Shown here in pieces: positions 30,093 to 40,285 of a stretch of DNA of 42,377 nucleotides; position 1 is the first letter of the stretch, and the number at the start of each line of letters is the position of its first letter. The notes under the pieces were generated by a model. It searched no databases and was not told where the DNA came from. It was given only the letters and a program-made list of their open reading frames with translations. Source of the stretch: Chara braunii (Eukaryota > Streptophyta > Charophyceae > Charales > Characeae); NCBI GenBank assembly GCA_003427395.1, contig BFEA01000250.1, positions 910,329 through 952,705 of the forward strand, read 5' to 3'. The position numbers and the translations under genes were made by a program.

Positions 30093-30460
30093 GCAATGAC
30101 GATCCTCAACACTCCAACAACATCATACACATGAGCCCAGATAGTCCCGACCTCGAACCAACAGCAGCATTGTATCTCTAGGATCGCTAAGGAAGAACGC
30201 ACCGGTAGTTTATAATTGTCATTGCTTGAAATAACCCCGTTATCATAAACGAAGAACCAGAGCAGATATCATATCCGGCGCTCGGCTCCCAGACTACATG
30301 TGGCAGATCCTATCTAGCCTGGACTACGATGCTACTGATGCTGTCAACAACTCTCCAAGTACGTGTGAATCTCGTCCTACGTCGCTCTCGTCAAACACCA
30401 GGTACGTCTATCGCCTCACTCGTAACCTCGTTCCCCCATACTCAGATGCAACTCGTATTC
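30093..30460 (+). repeat. (AAT)n-anchored repeat, copy R5
   Basis: Carries all the shared blocks in order: AGATAGTCCCGACCTCGAAC, TAGTTTATAATTGTCATTGC, CGGCGCTCGGCTCCCAGAC, GGCAGATCCTATCTAGCCTG, ACACCAG/GTACGTC (donor-like) and ACTCAG/ATGCAACTCG (acceptor-like). The upstream AAT tract is lost in this copy. Confidence 0.7.
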
Positions 30461-30666
30461 ATCCCTTCTCTCTCACTCTCTCTCTTCCCCTCTGCAACAT
30501 AGCGTGATCCCCCTCGATCGGAAGTATACCGATCACAGTGTGATGAGCACGACGGGCTCACACACGCGCTCCATTAAGCCGCACGGATGACAGACCAACC
30601 TCATAACGTTAACGGCTTAGTGCCACGTGTCTAGGTAACGATAAATTCGCGCTACCAACAACAACA

Positions 30667-30667
30667 C

Positions 30668-30717
<50 letters not shown>
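30667..30717 (+). repeat. (AAT)n array
   Basis: About 17 AAT units. Confidence 0.95.
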
Positions 30718-30718
<1 letters not shown>

Positions 30719-31132
30719 AAATAATAACGAAAAAGAAACCACTGCAAAAATAATACTAATAAGAACGTACGTCTTGATGTAGTTAAGACGAGAGCGTGGA
30801 CGAAGGTCGTCTGATGCGGGTTTCTTCCTTCTTTCTCTCTCTCTCTCTGCTTTACGCGCACTCACACATACACACCTGTGCCCGTATTCATTCGTACACA
30901 CACTTACAAGGCGATCAGGTCGGAGGTGCCATAGCAGTGGCGCAAGTAGCGGTGTATCCCTCCCAAAGTAGAAGGAGGTTCATTCAATTTTGCCTTATCA
31001 CCGGTCGCAGTTCTCATCGAGGTTTCTCTCAACATCGGAACTTACCTCAACTCGGAAGCTTGTGCTCCTTCTTGCCAGGGAGAGATCGTGAGACCGCCTG
31101 CTGCCCTCTCTGTAATGCAATCCCCGCACAAA

Positions 31133-31580
31133 GGTGAGTCTTCACTCCTTACTCCTTTCCCCTCCTTTCTTCCTTTTTCTCTTTTCTCTTCGTACTTCTT
31201 CTTCTTCTCCTTCTGTATCACTCTCCTCCTCCTTCTTCCTCCCCTTCTCGTCTTCTTCTTCTTCTACTTCCTATCCCCTTTCTCTCGTGCCTTTCCTTCG
31301 CTCGCACGCACCCCTCCTTCGTGTTCACTCTCACCCGCATGTTCGCTCGTTCTTCCTCCTTCGCGCTCGCTCTTGCTCACACGTTCGCTCGATCTTCGCG
31401 CTCGCTCTGCTCGGCTTACTTCACCCGTTTGCATGTTCGCACTCGTCCCTCCGCCTATGTTCGTGTTTTCCCGTTCTGCTGTGCTTTGGTTCTGAGCACT
31501 CGCTCGAAGTGTTCCCGACTCGGCCCCCGCGGGTACCCGGGCCTATGCCATTCAGTTTGAAGAACCTGCCCTTTTGATCG
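31133..31580. other. Pyrimidine-rich stretch
   Basis: CTTCTT/CCTTCC-rich DNA with no recognised gene; the three open plus-strand frames are low-complexity Ser/Phe/Leu/Arg. A donor-like AAAG/GTGAGTC is at its left edge. Confidence 0.55.
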
Positions 31581-31631
31581 AGGCAGATTCTTTCACTGGT
31601 ATAATTAATAATAATCTAATAAGAAATAAGA

Positions 31632-31674
<43 letters not shown>

Positions 31675-31675
31675 G
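31632..31675 (+). repeat. (AAT)n array
   Basis: About 14 AAT units. All the AAT arrays of the 24-32 kb region have the same strand orientation. Confidence 0.95.
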
Positions 31676-31989
31676 TAACAACCGATGTACATCTCGAATA
31701 TTCATTATAAATGAATCTAATCGCGTTAGTGATTAATATACAGGTGCAAAGTGGTTGAAGATAGCCGCTGGGTGCCCCCGAGGTTTCAGGTAAGTGTATG
31801 TTTGGTTTCCTTCTCCCAACTACTCATGAATCTTCCTCGGAACTCAGGTAAGATACAAAAGAAAATAACGAATTTAATATATCTCAGAAAAAAAAGAAAA
31901 TTAAAGAAACTCTAACCGAATTTCGTTCGTTGCTCCCTCTACGTGCACTTGTCGGGTTCCTGGCACATGCAAGAGCCTAAATCTTTTCT

Positions 31990-32035
31990 GCCCCACTCAC
32001 TTCTAACCTGTAGATCGTGAGTTCGAATCCCACTT
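31990..32035 (+). repeat. tRNA T-arm-like sequence
   Basis: GTGAGTTCGAATCCCAC can form a T stem of four pairs around the TTCGAAT loop and fits the B box (GGTTCGANTCC). Upstream sequence did not fold into a D arm, so this is a tRNA-derived fragment rather than a tRNA gene. Confidence 0.5.
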
Positions 32036-32088
32036 ATTTGAATACGGCCGAAATAACGGTCGTGCGGAATCTAACCACTTACCAAAAA

Positions 32089-32169
32089 GGAGCTAGCCCG
32101 TGGTCTGGCGGATTCGATCCATGCACCTCTGGTATGTCAGTATGCACTCGTACCTAGTGGGTTAGCTCC
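32089..32169 (-). ncRNA. 82-nt-class tRNA-like foldback element, copy 1
   Basis: On the minus strand it starts GGAGCTAACCCACTAGG and ends GGGCTAGCTCC followed by TTTTT, a Pol III terminator. The B-box-like word GGATCGAATCC is in place. Its 5' and 3' ends pair. It aligns along its length with 40081-40162. Transcription is inferred, not shown. Confidence 0.55.
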
Positions 32170-32191
32170 TAGTACAGTTATACTAGGAGCT
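32164..32191. repeat. Perfect 11-bp-arm hairpin
   Basis: AGCTCCTAGTA and TACTAGGAGCT are exact inverted arms around a 6-nt loop. It overlaps the edge of the tRNA-like element. Confidence 0.85.
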
Positions 32192-32652
32192 TTCCCAGTA
32201 TAAGTGTAGTTCGACCCTCCCCTTTCTGGCTGATGTAGTGCCCTCAGCCCCTCATAGGGGAAGACACAGATTTCTTTAACTGTTGTAGCCCTCTACGGCA
32301 GCCCGGCTATCTTACCAGTTGCCCCAGCCGCATGACTGGGCCCTTAAGTAATTTTTATCCTAGTCTTAATCTACGGCAAGTAGCCTGACCGCCCCCGTTA
32401 ACTTGATTCATTCGCCGTCAACATACGTTCCTAGCCGTCGATGAACTTGGGGAAGAATCGTCGTCGCCCTTTCGCGCCACCCTTTCTGCTAGACTAGTCC
32501 TTCGACCTTTGTGGCCGGAGGTCTAGCTATCCCTCTTTTAATCCACTAATCTTTACCGTCTTTGCGTTCGCCATGACAAGGCAGATGAGCATTTGAAAAA
32601 AATTTAACCACTGACCCTAGTTCGTGTGCGCCGTGCTTCGGCGCTTGCGCTT

Positions 32653-32689
32653 GCAAAACCTTATTGACTATAATAGTCGAGGGTTTTGC
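32653..32689. repeat. 37-bp imperfect hairpin
   Basis: GCAAAACC and GGTTTTGC form the outer stem, GACTAT/ATAGTC the inner. Function unknown. Confidence 0.8.
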
Positions 32690-32763
32690 CTCATTTTCCG
32701 TTTTTAGTTGTTTCCTACCTGTCCGTTGATGCCGACGTTCTGTTGGCTACAAACTCATGAGCG

Positions 32764-32783
32764 GATACCCTTGTAAGGGTATC
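32764..32783. repeat. 20-bp palindrome
   Basis: GATACCCTTGTAAGGGTATC. The inner 18 bp recurs at 39028-39045 at the start of the RNase H fragment. Confidence 0.85.
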
Positions 32784-32889
32784 AACTCCGACAGTTTTCC
32801 CAGACCCTATTAAGCGACGTCCCCGTCGCTGGAAAATCTAAATGCAAAGAAAGGCCTTCTGACGCGACAAGTAGTCAAAATTCGATCCC

Positions 32890-34557
32890 CGGGATGAAGT
32901 TGCGGTTTCGAGATCCTCACTGTCCCCCTTGGTGCGTCCATGCTGCCAGAATTTTAATCTGGGTCTCCCACATACCCGAAAATGACAATTCCCAAGAGAA
33001 GATTATTCCATATAAACCCAAGTGGGCATACTGGATCTGTACTACAGCTGCGGAGGTCACCAAGGAAGACAATGATAGCTCCTCCCCCCAACTTTAGACT
33101 TTATTTGCCAGGATCTCGTTGGGTGTCCGAGGAGTTAGGAATCAAAATCGAATCCCACTCTTTGGACGTGGGTCTTGACCTAAGTCAGATTTTACCGTCT
33201 CAGGGGATCAACGACCTTGGCCTCAACCCACCACAGCCGGTTGATCAGACCGAAACAGCGGTCCACCGCGTTTGTTATTTTTAGCGATGGTTCCCGTATT
33301 GGTTACGCAATATCGGGTAAAAATCTCCTATCATTCTAAACCTGACTCTTGATCCCGCCAATATCTACCTGAACCAATTCCCATTAAGGAGGCCCCCTCT
33401 CAAGTTTCGGTCCTAGGCCGTAATCGGAAGGCCCGCTGCCTGGTTATACTTGGTCAGCAACCCACGCTGGGAGTTACGTCCCAACGATGTCAAATTTTCA
33501 CCATAGGCGTGATAATTTCAAGTCCCTCAGACTGACAACCTAGAGTGAATGAACGATGATCATTTCAAATATGTGTATAAAAACAATTTGACCAAAGAAT
33601 CCCCTCGTCAGTTTGGATGAATGAACCTCTTTGAAAAAAAATATAAAAAAAAATTCACCAATAAGAATGATATATCATGATTGTCATATTGTCACTGAAC
33701 GAGGGGCATCGTCAGCGCCACTTAGGGGTCGTGTTGCCCAAACCTCGATCACAGGCTGGACAGACACACGTCTCGGGGATCTTCAACCAACAGCAAAAGT
33801 CAACCAAATATCCATAAAAAAAGGTATAAAAGTACTTGTTTGACTCCTTGTCTTGTCAGAAGGCAGAAAAAGAACAACCATTTCATTCATACATTCCCAT
33901 GTCTCGCAGGGTTTCAAATAAATCAAAGCCTTAATCTTTCTCACACCCCCTTTTTAGGGTTTTTCTCAACAATAACACCATAAGACAAAGCATGAAAACA
34001 TGATCAACAATGTCAAAGCACATTCGGACCATACATGTCACATTTCACTTTATCTTTCTTGAACACTTAGGCGTTTTTGTGAGCATCCTAGTTCAAGACT
34101 TGATAATACAGTTCGTACAGACTTCAAAGATACACATTCCATCAAAACAAGACCAAACACTGGACCAACTCAGTTGTGAAAGTGAAAGTGTCTCTCGCCG
34201 ACATACCCCATAAATAAAATTAATAAAATATGACTCAAGCGAAGGAAGATAAGGTAAAAGAAACGGCCTTCCTCCTGAAAGAGAAAACGAAATATGAAAG
34301 ATGGAGTACGAGTTACGTGCCCCTCTGTCCCCACTCACTGAAGTACGCATGCTGAGCTAATTCTAGGTCAAAACAAAGGTTCTAAAATTGTTGACTTTTT
34401 CCTGCTGCTACAGTACATCACTATGTCTCAAGAGAACGAGACCCTACCTATTTTACACTTCATATAAAGTCACGCGAAGAAAAAGAAAGAAGCATGAATG
34501 ATTGTATAGAACATAGGAGGTCAAGGCACATACTTTCCCTCTAGTCTATCATGCTAA
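32890..34557. other. No recognised gene
   Basis: AT-rich sequence without a convincing frame. This is where a 3' LTR of the minus-strand retroelement would be expected, but I could not match it to the sequence next to the primer-binding site at 39620. Confidence 0.45.
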
Positions 34558-34583
34558 GGTTCAATTGTCTATACAATTGAACC
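34558..34583. repeat. Perfect 11-bp-arm hairpin next to gag-like end
   Basis: GGTTCAATTGT and ACAATTGAACC flank CTAT. It lies about 20 bp past the gag-like stop codon on the minus strand. Confidence 0.85.
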
Positions 34584-34604
34584 CTTAATCCGTCCTTGGC
34601 CTTC

Positions 34605-36797
34605 TTAACAGAGGTTCCCATCCCTGTCAATCAACTTCTTGTTCTCATCAAACTTTACCAATCCCTTTCCCTCATCAAACATTAATCCTGGACACTCTTC
34701 CGTTAGATGCATCCCTTTCATGCAATACCAACACAACTTTCTGCCCTCAGTCATTGGCTTTTTGGCAGAATGACATGGAATCGCTGCCTCCTTTTCTCCA
34801 CATGCTTCCACCATCTCAGAAGAAGGTCTTTTTTAACTATCCTTGGATTCGCCTTCATTAGAAGACTTTGTAACAGTGTCAGATGTCAGTATCTCAACCA
34901 ACTTGTTAGCAGAAGCTGGAATGACAGTAGGCTGATTGTTGTTCTCCCCCCTTTGTCCCAATACCTCTCTGCTTGCTCTTCCTGAGCCTGATCCTGGTAC
35001 ATGAAGTGTCTCTGTAACACTTATGATATCAAATCCCAGTTCGTCGTTCCGCTTAACAACTTTTGTAGGTGCCTCTGTTTCTCCTTGACTAACCTTTTTG
35101 AGAGTCTCCATCTCCTCTTCCTGCTTACTGACTTTCCCTTCCAACTTATCAACTACTTTCTCCAACCTTTCTCGTTCAATCTTCTCTTTTTTCGCCTCCT
35201 TGTCTTTGTTGCTCAAAGCAACACTCAATGATTCCACTTGCTGCTTAAATTCTTTTCGTTCCCCATCCATTCTGCTCATTTCGGCCTTCATGTTCCTTAC
35301 TTCTTTCTCCATTCTCTCCATCTGTGCATCCCTGCCTTCTTCCCTTTTTCTCAATCTCTGAATCTCCTTCAGGATTTCAGGGATGTGACTTGTTACCCCC
35401 TGAGTAAGTAATTTTTCCTTCTCTATTACCCTTTCTTGGAGTTCTCTCATCGAAGCCTCCATCTTTCCATCGTTGTCGTTCCCTCTCTGACTCCTTCCTG
35501 CTCCTTCCAATTTCTCAGCTACCTCGGCTCCTCCCTCAAGGAGCCACTCACAGTCATCCCAAAGCAGCTCATGCAGTCGGATCAGCTTGTCTAGGTCTGA
35601 CCGTAGCTTAGAGCCCCTTATTGATTCAATCAATAAGATCCTCTCGATCTTCTCACTCCAAGGGGCATCCGCAGGTAACTCACCTTCCTTCATTGATGCA
35701 ACCATTCTGTCCCTCCATTCCTTATTTTCTTCCTCTCGCTTTTCTCTCTCTTCCTTGGTCATTCTCCTCGATCTGGGTTCCATGAAAGGATTCTCAGCTG
35801 CTGTCATCTCAGTCTCTTTCTCTGTTTGATTCCTTTCTTCTTCTTTTTCTTCATTCTCCTTCGCGCCTTCTTTCTCCTCTGCTACCTCCTTCACTTCCTT
35901 CTTCTCTTCTTGTTCCTTCTCTCCCTCTTCTTCCTTCTACTTCTTCTCTTTTGTGCCCTCATTCTCTTTAGTTCCCTCCACTTCTTTCTTCCCTTCTTCT
36001 CCTCTCATCATGTCCTGTTCCTTCTTTCCCTCTTCTTCCTTCTCCTTCTTCTCCCTGCTCCTTCTCTTCTCGTGCACTCTTGTGGTCTTGCTTGCTGATT
36101 CATTTCCCTTCTGAACTGTTGTCCTCTTTCTGTCAAACACCTGTCTGAGGGGTACATCATCCTCATCAATCTCCTGTCGAGCTTTCCTTTCCAACTTGTC
36201 TCCTCTTCTCCCTATCCACAATCCTTGCTCCTGAAGTAACTGTCTTTTCTTTTGTCTCTGTACGGCCAAGGTGTAGGTTCTTCTAAATTTGACAAGAAAC
36301 TCTTCCCAGGTATCTGATTCTCCCTTGATCTTCTTCATACTTCCATATTCCCTGGGGTCCACCCTCGCCATTACCTGTTCCATCTTCTCCTTTTCCTTCC
36401 ACCCTTTCTTTTCTGCACACAGAGCAATACTCTCCTCAAAATCCTCCACATTAGTCTCATCGAAGATGTTATCCTCCTCGATCTCGTCTCTCCTCAGGTC
36501 CCCATATTCAGCCCACATCTCCGTTTTGAAAGTCATTCATCCCAGACAGTCGGTGGTAATCTCTTCAATCTTCAATTGACACTCCCCCACACCATTTACT
36601 TTGGACAACATGGTCAGGGTGTCCCACTCTCTCTTGAATGCATAGTCCTCGAACTCCCTCAGGAACAACCTCAAATTGTCCCCCTTCTTGTAGATCGGCA
36701 TTCCATCTGCGTCCCTGGTTACCCGCCATAATACCTGTCGTCGTTCCCTGCCAGAAGCTGGCCTGGAAGGCCCCGCCACCCATCCCTTCCGTGTCAT
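34605..36797 (-). pseudogene. Ty3/gypsy-type Gag-like frame, three in-frame stops
   Basis: One frame of about 730 codons keeps register throughout but is broken by TGA (36537-36539), TAG (35937-35939) and TAA (34833-34835). The N-terminal third (GDNLRLFLREFEDYAF) looks like a Gag capsid-type region. The middle is Lys/Glu-rich, the next part a long coiled-coil candidate (about 35.8-35.1 kb), and the C-terminus has a CX2CX4HX4C zinc knuckle (CWYCMKGMHLTEEC, 34692-34733) for RNA binding. The start is taken at the ATG at 36797 (MTRKGWVA). No frameshift in 2.2 kb with one substitution per stop suggests recent death. Unusually it lies 3' of integrase on the same strand. I infer a retroelement origin from the zinc knuckle and position. 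Confidence 0.75.
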
Positions 36798-36822
36798 TGC
36801 CGCTCCTTTTACAGGATTAAGC

Positions 36823-36964
36823 CTGCACACAAAAAAAAAACGAGGAAAGTGGCAGGTGCAACAGGGTGTGAGCAGTCAGGTAACAATATCAGGTTTGCAA
36901 ATGATGCAATCACAATAGTTTTTAAGGAGGATTAAATTGACTTATCTTTAGGTTATTGACTCAC
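36823..36964 (-). other. Candidate GT-AG intron between integrase and Gag-like frame
   Basis: GATGAG/GTGAGT at the donor and a T10-rich tract with GTGTGCAG/GC at the acceptor, 142 bp apart on the minus strand. Joining leaves the pol frame at a stop two codons later, so it does not fuse the frames; it could serve the Gag-like transcript's leader. Confidence 0.45.
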
Positions 36965-39053
36965 CTCATCTCTTGTCCTGAATTTCTTCAACCTGGATCC
37001 AGAAACGCAGTCTCGCCTTGACGTTCCATCCATTTCCTCCAGCTCATACGCCCTATGATTCCCTTGACGTCGAACCTTGTACAGCCCCAACCATTTCTTA
37101 TCCAGCTTCCACCACGTCCTCGATTGCCAATGACTCAGTTCGTACGTGAGGAAGCCGGTCCCATCTTTCCTTGTCTTTTCCCCGACTGTCAGCCACTTTC
37201 TCGACTGCTTCCTGCCTTTTCCTCTGTGACACTGAATTGTCTGGCTCGGATGTCGAGTAACTCTTCAAGTGGTAGGTCGTTTTCAAGGTCCTGTCTCCGC
37301 CAGGTTTTCAGGAAGCTTTCTGTTTGAAAGGTGACGTGTCTCTCATACCATAAGGTCGCATGAACATACCCCGTGGTTCTCCTGACCGTGATGTTTTCAA
37401 CGAAGAATACAGTCCGTAGGAACTTAGGCTACAAGTTTGGTTTTCCCGCTGTCTATTTTGCCAGTAAGTTGGTGATGGGGTTGTGCCCTCTCTCTACCGG
37501 TGCGTTAGTCTGAGAATGTGTTCTGGTGGTGTATTTGAAAATTACTCCGAGATCATCCAATAACTCTTTAGCCTCCCCACATGTGAACTCCGACCCTCTA
37601 TCCATCGTGAATTCCACCACGAAAGGATAACGGAGGTAATATTCTTTGATGCATTCGGCCAAGACCGCCCCAGTCTTGGTCCGGATGACCTTTCCATCAA
37701 CAAATCCTGCGAGGTAATCTCTAGTATCAAAGATGTAGTTGTACCCACCAAGTCCCAACGACATCGCTAACAAATCCAAGTGGACAACTACTCCGACATC
37801 CTTGATATACCTTGGGTGAAGAGGTCTTTATACATGATCGACGATCTGACCTAGCATGACACGCATGACTCACAGTATTTTCTAACCATTCCGTACATAC
37901 CTTCCCAAAAGTAAAGCTCAATCACTTTCTTGAGGGTAGCGGCAAAACCCCTGTGACCACCAACAGGTTCATCATGGAGGGCAGCTATGACATCAATTTA
38001 CTGATTCCTACCACAGATAACTCTCCGAGGTGGTCCTTTTTTATCCATGATGAAGAGATGACCACCCCTTACCACATAATGGTCCCTCATGCGGAGAGTT
38101 TTCTCACCAACTTCCCTTTCTCGCTTGTCGCCCGAGAGAAGAGGCCCCATTTCCAGATGGAACCCATCGTACTCTTCTTCTCGGAAATCTTCTGAAATTT
38201 CACCTTGCTCAAATTTCACTCTCTCAATTTCCTTATCAAATTCGTAGTCATCTCCCAATATTATCTCATCCGCCTTAACTGTTCCTCTTTCTTCTTCGGT
38301 CCAGACTTGTAGGAGAGAGTTCACAAGGTAATGTACTCTCCCTGACGTTAATAAGTGTCGGTCCATCTGCCCTGTTCCTACCTCAATTGTAACAGGTTCC
38401 TCTGTCAATCTGTAACTCTCAGCCAAGGCCAATTCCGCCATCCATTCCCCATTCCTTTCTCCCCATGGGTCCTCTTCGATGAAGGGTTTTAATACCAACT
38501 TCTCATCCTTCTCAAAAGTCGCTGGTGCGAACCACATAGGTTTTCCCTCTCGCATCTCATCATCATCGATTCTTAAGGCTCATGCGTTAACATGAAGTTG
38601 CATGTCATCCTCTTCCAAGAACCCGTCTACTGACGGCGTTTCTTCCTTAGCTTCTCCAGGTTTCTCCCATTCTATCCTGCTCAATCCATCTGCTCTGTTC
38701 TTGTTCCCCGGAATGCGCTCCAACTGAAAATCAAACATCCAGATGTAGGTGAACCATCTGGCAACTGTAGGATCAGCCAGAGAGAAGTTCCTAAGGAAAT
38801 ACATGAGGGCCGTCGGATATACTCTTAGAATGAATCTTCTCCCAAAGAGATAATATCTGAAGATCCGTAGGCAGTGTAATACTGCCAAGGCCTCCTTTTT
38901 GAATTGGGAGTAATTCCTTTCAGTTGAATTGAGAGTTCGGCTCTCAAAGCGCAACGGTCTTTCCTTACCCTCTTGATCCGCCTGTATCAAGACTCCTCCC
39001 AAGGCAATGGGTCCGGTGTCGGACAAAATACCCTTACAAGGGTATTTGACCAT
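36953..39053 (-). pseudogene. Ty3/gypsy pol relic: RNase H and integrase
   Basis: Order on the minus strand: RNase H (38580-39053, with SDTGPIALGGVL, FKKEALAVLHCLR and NKNRADGLSRIEW), a linker, an HHCC-type zinc-binding region (HDEPVGGHRGF ... CESCVSC, about 37.96-37.85 kb), the integrase core with D-D35-E (Asp 37774-37776, Asp 37600-37602, Glu 37492-37494), then a C-terminal region (TVRRTTGYVHATLWYERHV) to a stop at 36953. Stops at 38580, 37998, 37851 and 37453 and frameshifts near 37810 and 37200 make it inactive. Protease and reverse transcriptase are absent, so it is deleted at the 5' side. Confidence 0.88.
39026..39047. repeat. 22-bp palindrome at the start of RNase H
   Basis: AAATACCCTT and AAGGGTATTT flank AC. 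It shares its inner 18 bp with 32764-32783 and sits where the reverse transcriptase domain is missing. Confidence 0.8.
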
Positions 39054-39619
39054 GTTTTTGCATTCGACATGATGACGGCGTCGGCTACCATGATGAAGTC
39101 AGTCGGGAATGGAAAGGGTGTGTACACTTGAGCGTGACACTTGAAACGAATTCCTCGGTCATTGAGGTCGGGGCAAAATCGGTGAGAAAATTTCGTTAAG
39201 TATGCGCTCGAGTTGTTATGACGCACGCTGTGAAGGTTAGGATCTACAGTGATACCCTTTGACCAAAGGGGTTGAAGGGTCGATAGGGTTGATGTTATGA
39301 CGAGTAGATCTACGATGTACGCTGAGACTTAATCGTCAGTACATTAGTCAGAATAAATTAATACGCGGCCCGGTCGTACGACCGTACGACCGGAGCAATT
39401 ATTAGTGTATGATCATCAGGGTTGAGGTAGCACCCCGATTGTTGACGTTTGTTCGAGCGGTACCTTTATCCTTACTAGTGCACCATGAGCAGGGTTGAGG
39501 CTCTAGCTCAGCCTCCAGTAGGTAGAAAGGGAGTCTGCCTTGGGCGGTGACTTCCTGACCGCATGGCTACCCGAGCGACCGGTGCCTTCGTCCCTCTGCA
39601 GAGGAAGACACCGGTGTAA

Positions 39620-39631
39620 GCTCTGATATCA
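39620..39631 (-). other. Probable primer-binding site (initiator tRNA-Met type)
   Basis: On the minus strand, TGATATCAGAGC differs at one base from the common plant LTR-element site TGGTATCAGAGC, which pairs with the 3' end of initiator tRNA-Met. It is preceded by TGTACAGA, which would put the LTR's 3' end near 39634. The position, upstream of the pol relic, is consistent. Confidence 0.6.
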
Positions 39632-39633
39632 TC

Positions 39634-40070
39634 TGTACAGGGCCTAGACTCATACTGCTTGGATTGATACCCGCCTACCTAACGATACTAGGCCTATGGA
39701 AAACACCGATTTTTGTCTTCTTCTGCTCGACCTTGAATACCCGGCACGTCCGACTTGGAGTGATACCAGCCTACCTACTACCTAAGTGTTTCAGGCGACT
39801 CTTAAGTGCCGCAAACCTCTTTTCCTGCCACTTGAGTGTTTTCCCCGCGGTCACCCTCAATGTCACGGTCATAGGTAAGTACCGACACTTCGGGCTTTCC
39901 GTTGAATCAAGTGCCCGCGTGGGGCACACACGCACTCAAGACCGGCGAACGCTCAGACAGGCAGGCAGACCGGCATGCGTGCGCACACGTAGACTTGGAA
40001 ACAAACTCGGGCCACTAAGTGGGTCGAGCCCCCCCCGATCCTTTATATGTACCTGAGCTGCTCCCTTCCT
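39634..40070 (-). mobile_element. Candidate LTR (5' side) of the gypsy relic
   Basis: Inferred from the primer-binding site only. It holds a direct repeat (TTGGA(T/G)TGATACC(C/A)GCCTACCTA at about 39659 and 39755) and an inverted GGCCTAG/CTAGGCC pair (39642, 39688). No partner LTR was found, and its outer end is not fixed. Confidence 0.35.
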
Positions 40071-40080
40071 AACCAGAATA

Positions 40081-40162
40081 GGAGCTAGCTCAGTTGGTTT
40101 AGGTGCAGTCTGTTAAGGGAAGGGTGCAAGGAATGAATCCAGCCGACCCCTGAGCTAGCTCC
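40081..40162 (+). ncRNA. 82-nt tRNA-like foldback element, copy 2
   Basis: Begins GGAGCTAGCTCAG and ends with its exact 13-bp complement CTGAGCTAGCTCC, followed at once by TTTT (Pol III terminator). TAGCTCAGTTGG is a perfect A box, and GGAATGAATCC sits at the B-box position with two mismatches. CTGTTAA resembles the tRNA-Asn anticodon loop. It aligns with 32089-32169. Not a usable tRNA: the D and T arms do not fold normally. Confidence 0.6.
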
Positions 40163-40186
40163 TTTTGCAAGGAGCTCCTCAACGTT

Positions 40187-40285
40187 TTTCACCCGGGCTC
40201 AGTCAGCCGGGACTTGAACCCGTGACCCCGAAATCAGGAAAGGTTGTAGTTAAAGCCCGTTGTGACAGTTGGCACAACGCGGTAG
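40187..40285 (-). repeat. tRNA-derived (SINE-head-like) sequence
   Basis: On the minus strand an A-box-like GTGCCAACTGTCACAACGGG is followed ~45 nt later by CGGGTTCAAGTCCCG, a good B box with a perfect 4-bp T stem. The anticodon arm is imperfect (no U33), so it is more likely a SINE head than a tRNA gene. No terminator follows directly. Confidence 0.5.

Noticed and set aside
36823-36964. Splicing that fuses integrase to the Gag-like frame
   Set aside because: The exon phases do not match: joining at these sites brings in a stop two codons later.
40081-40162. Functional tRNA-Asn gene
   Set aside because: The A box and anticodon-like loop are present, but the acceptor, D and T arms do not form a normal cloverleaf.
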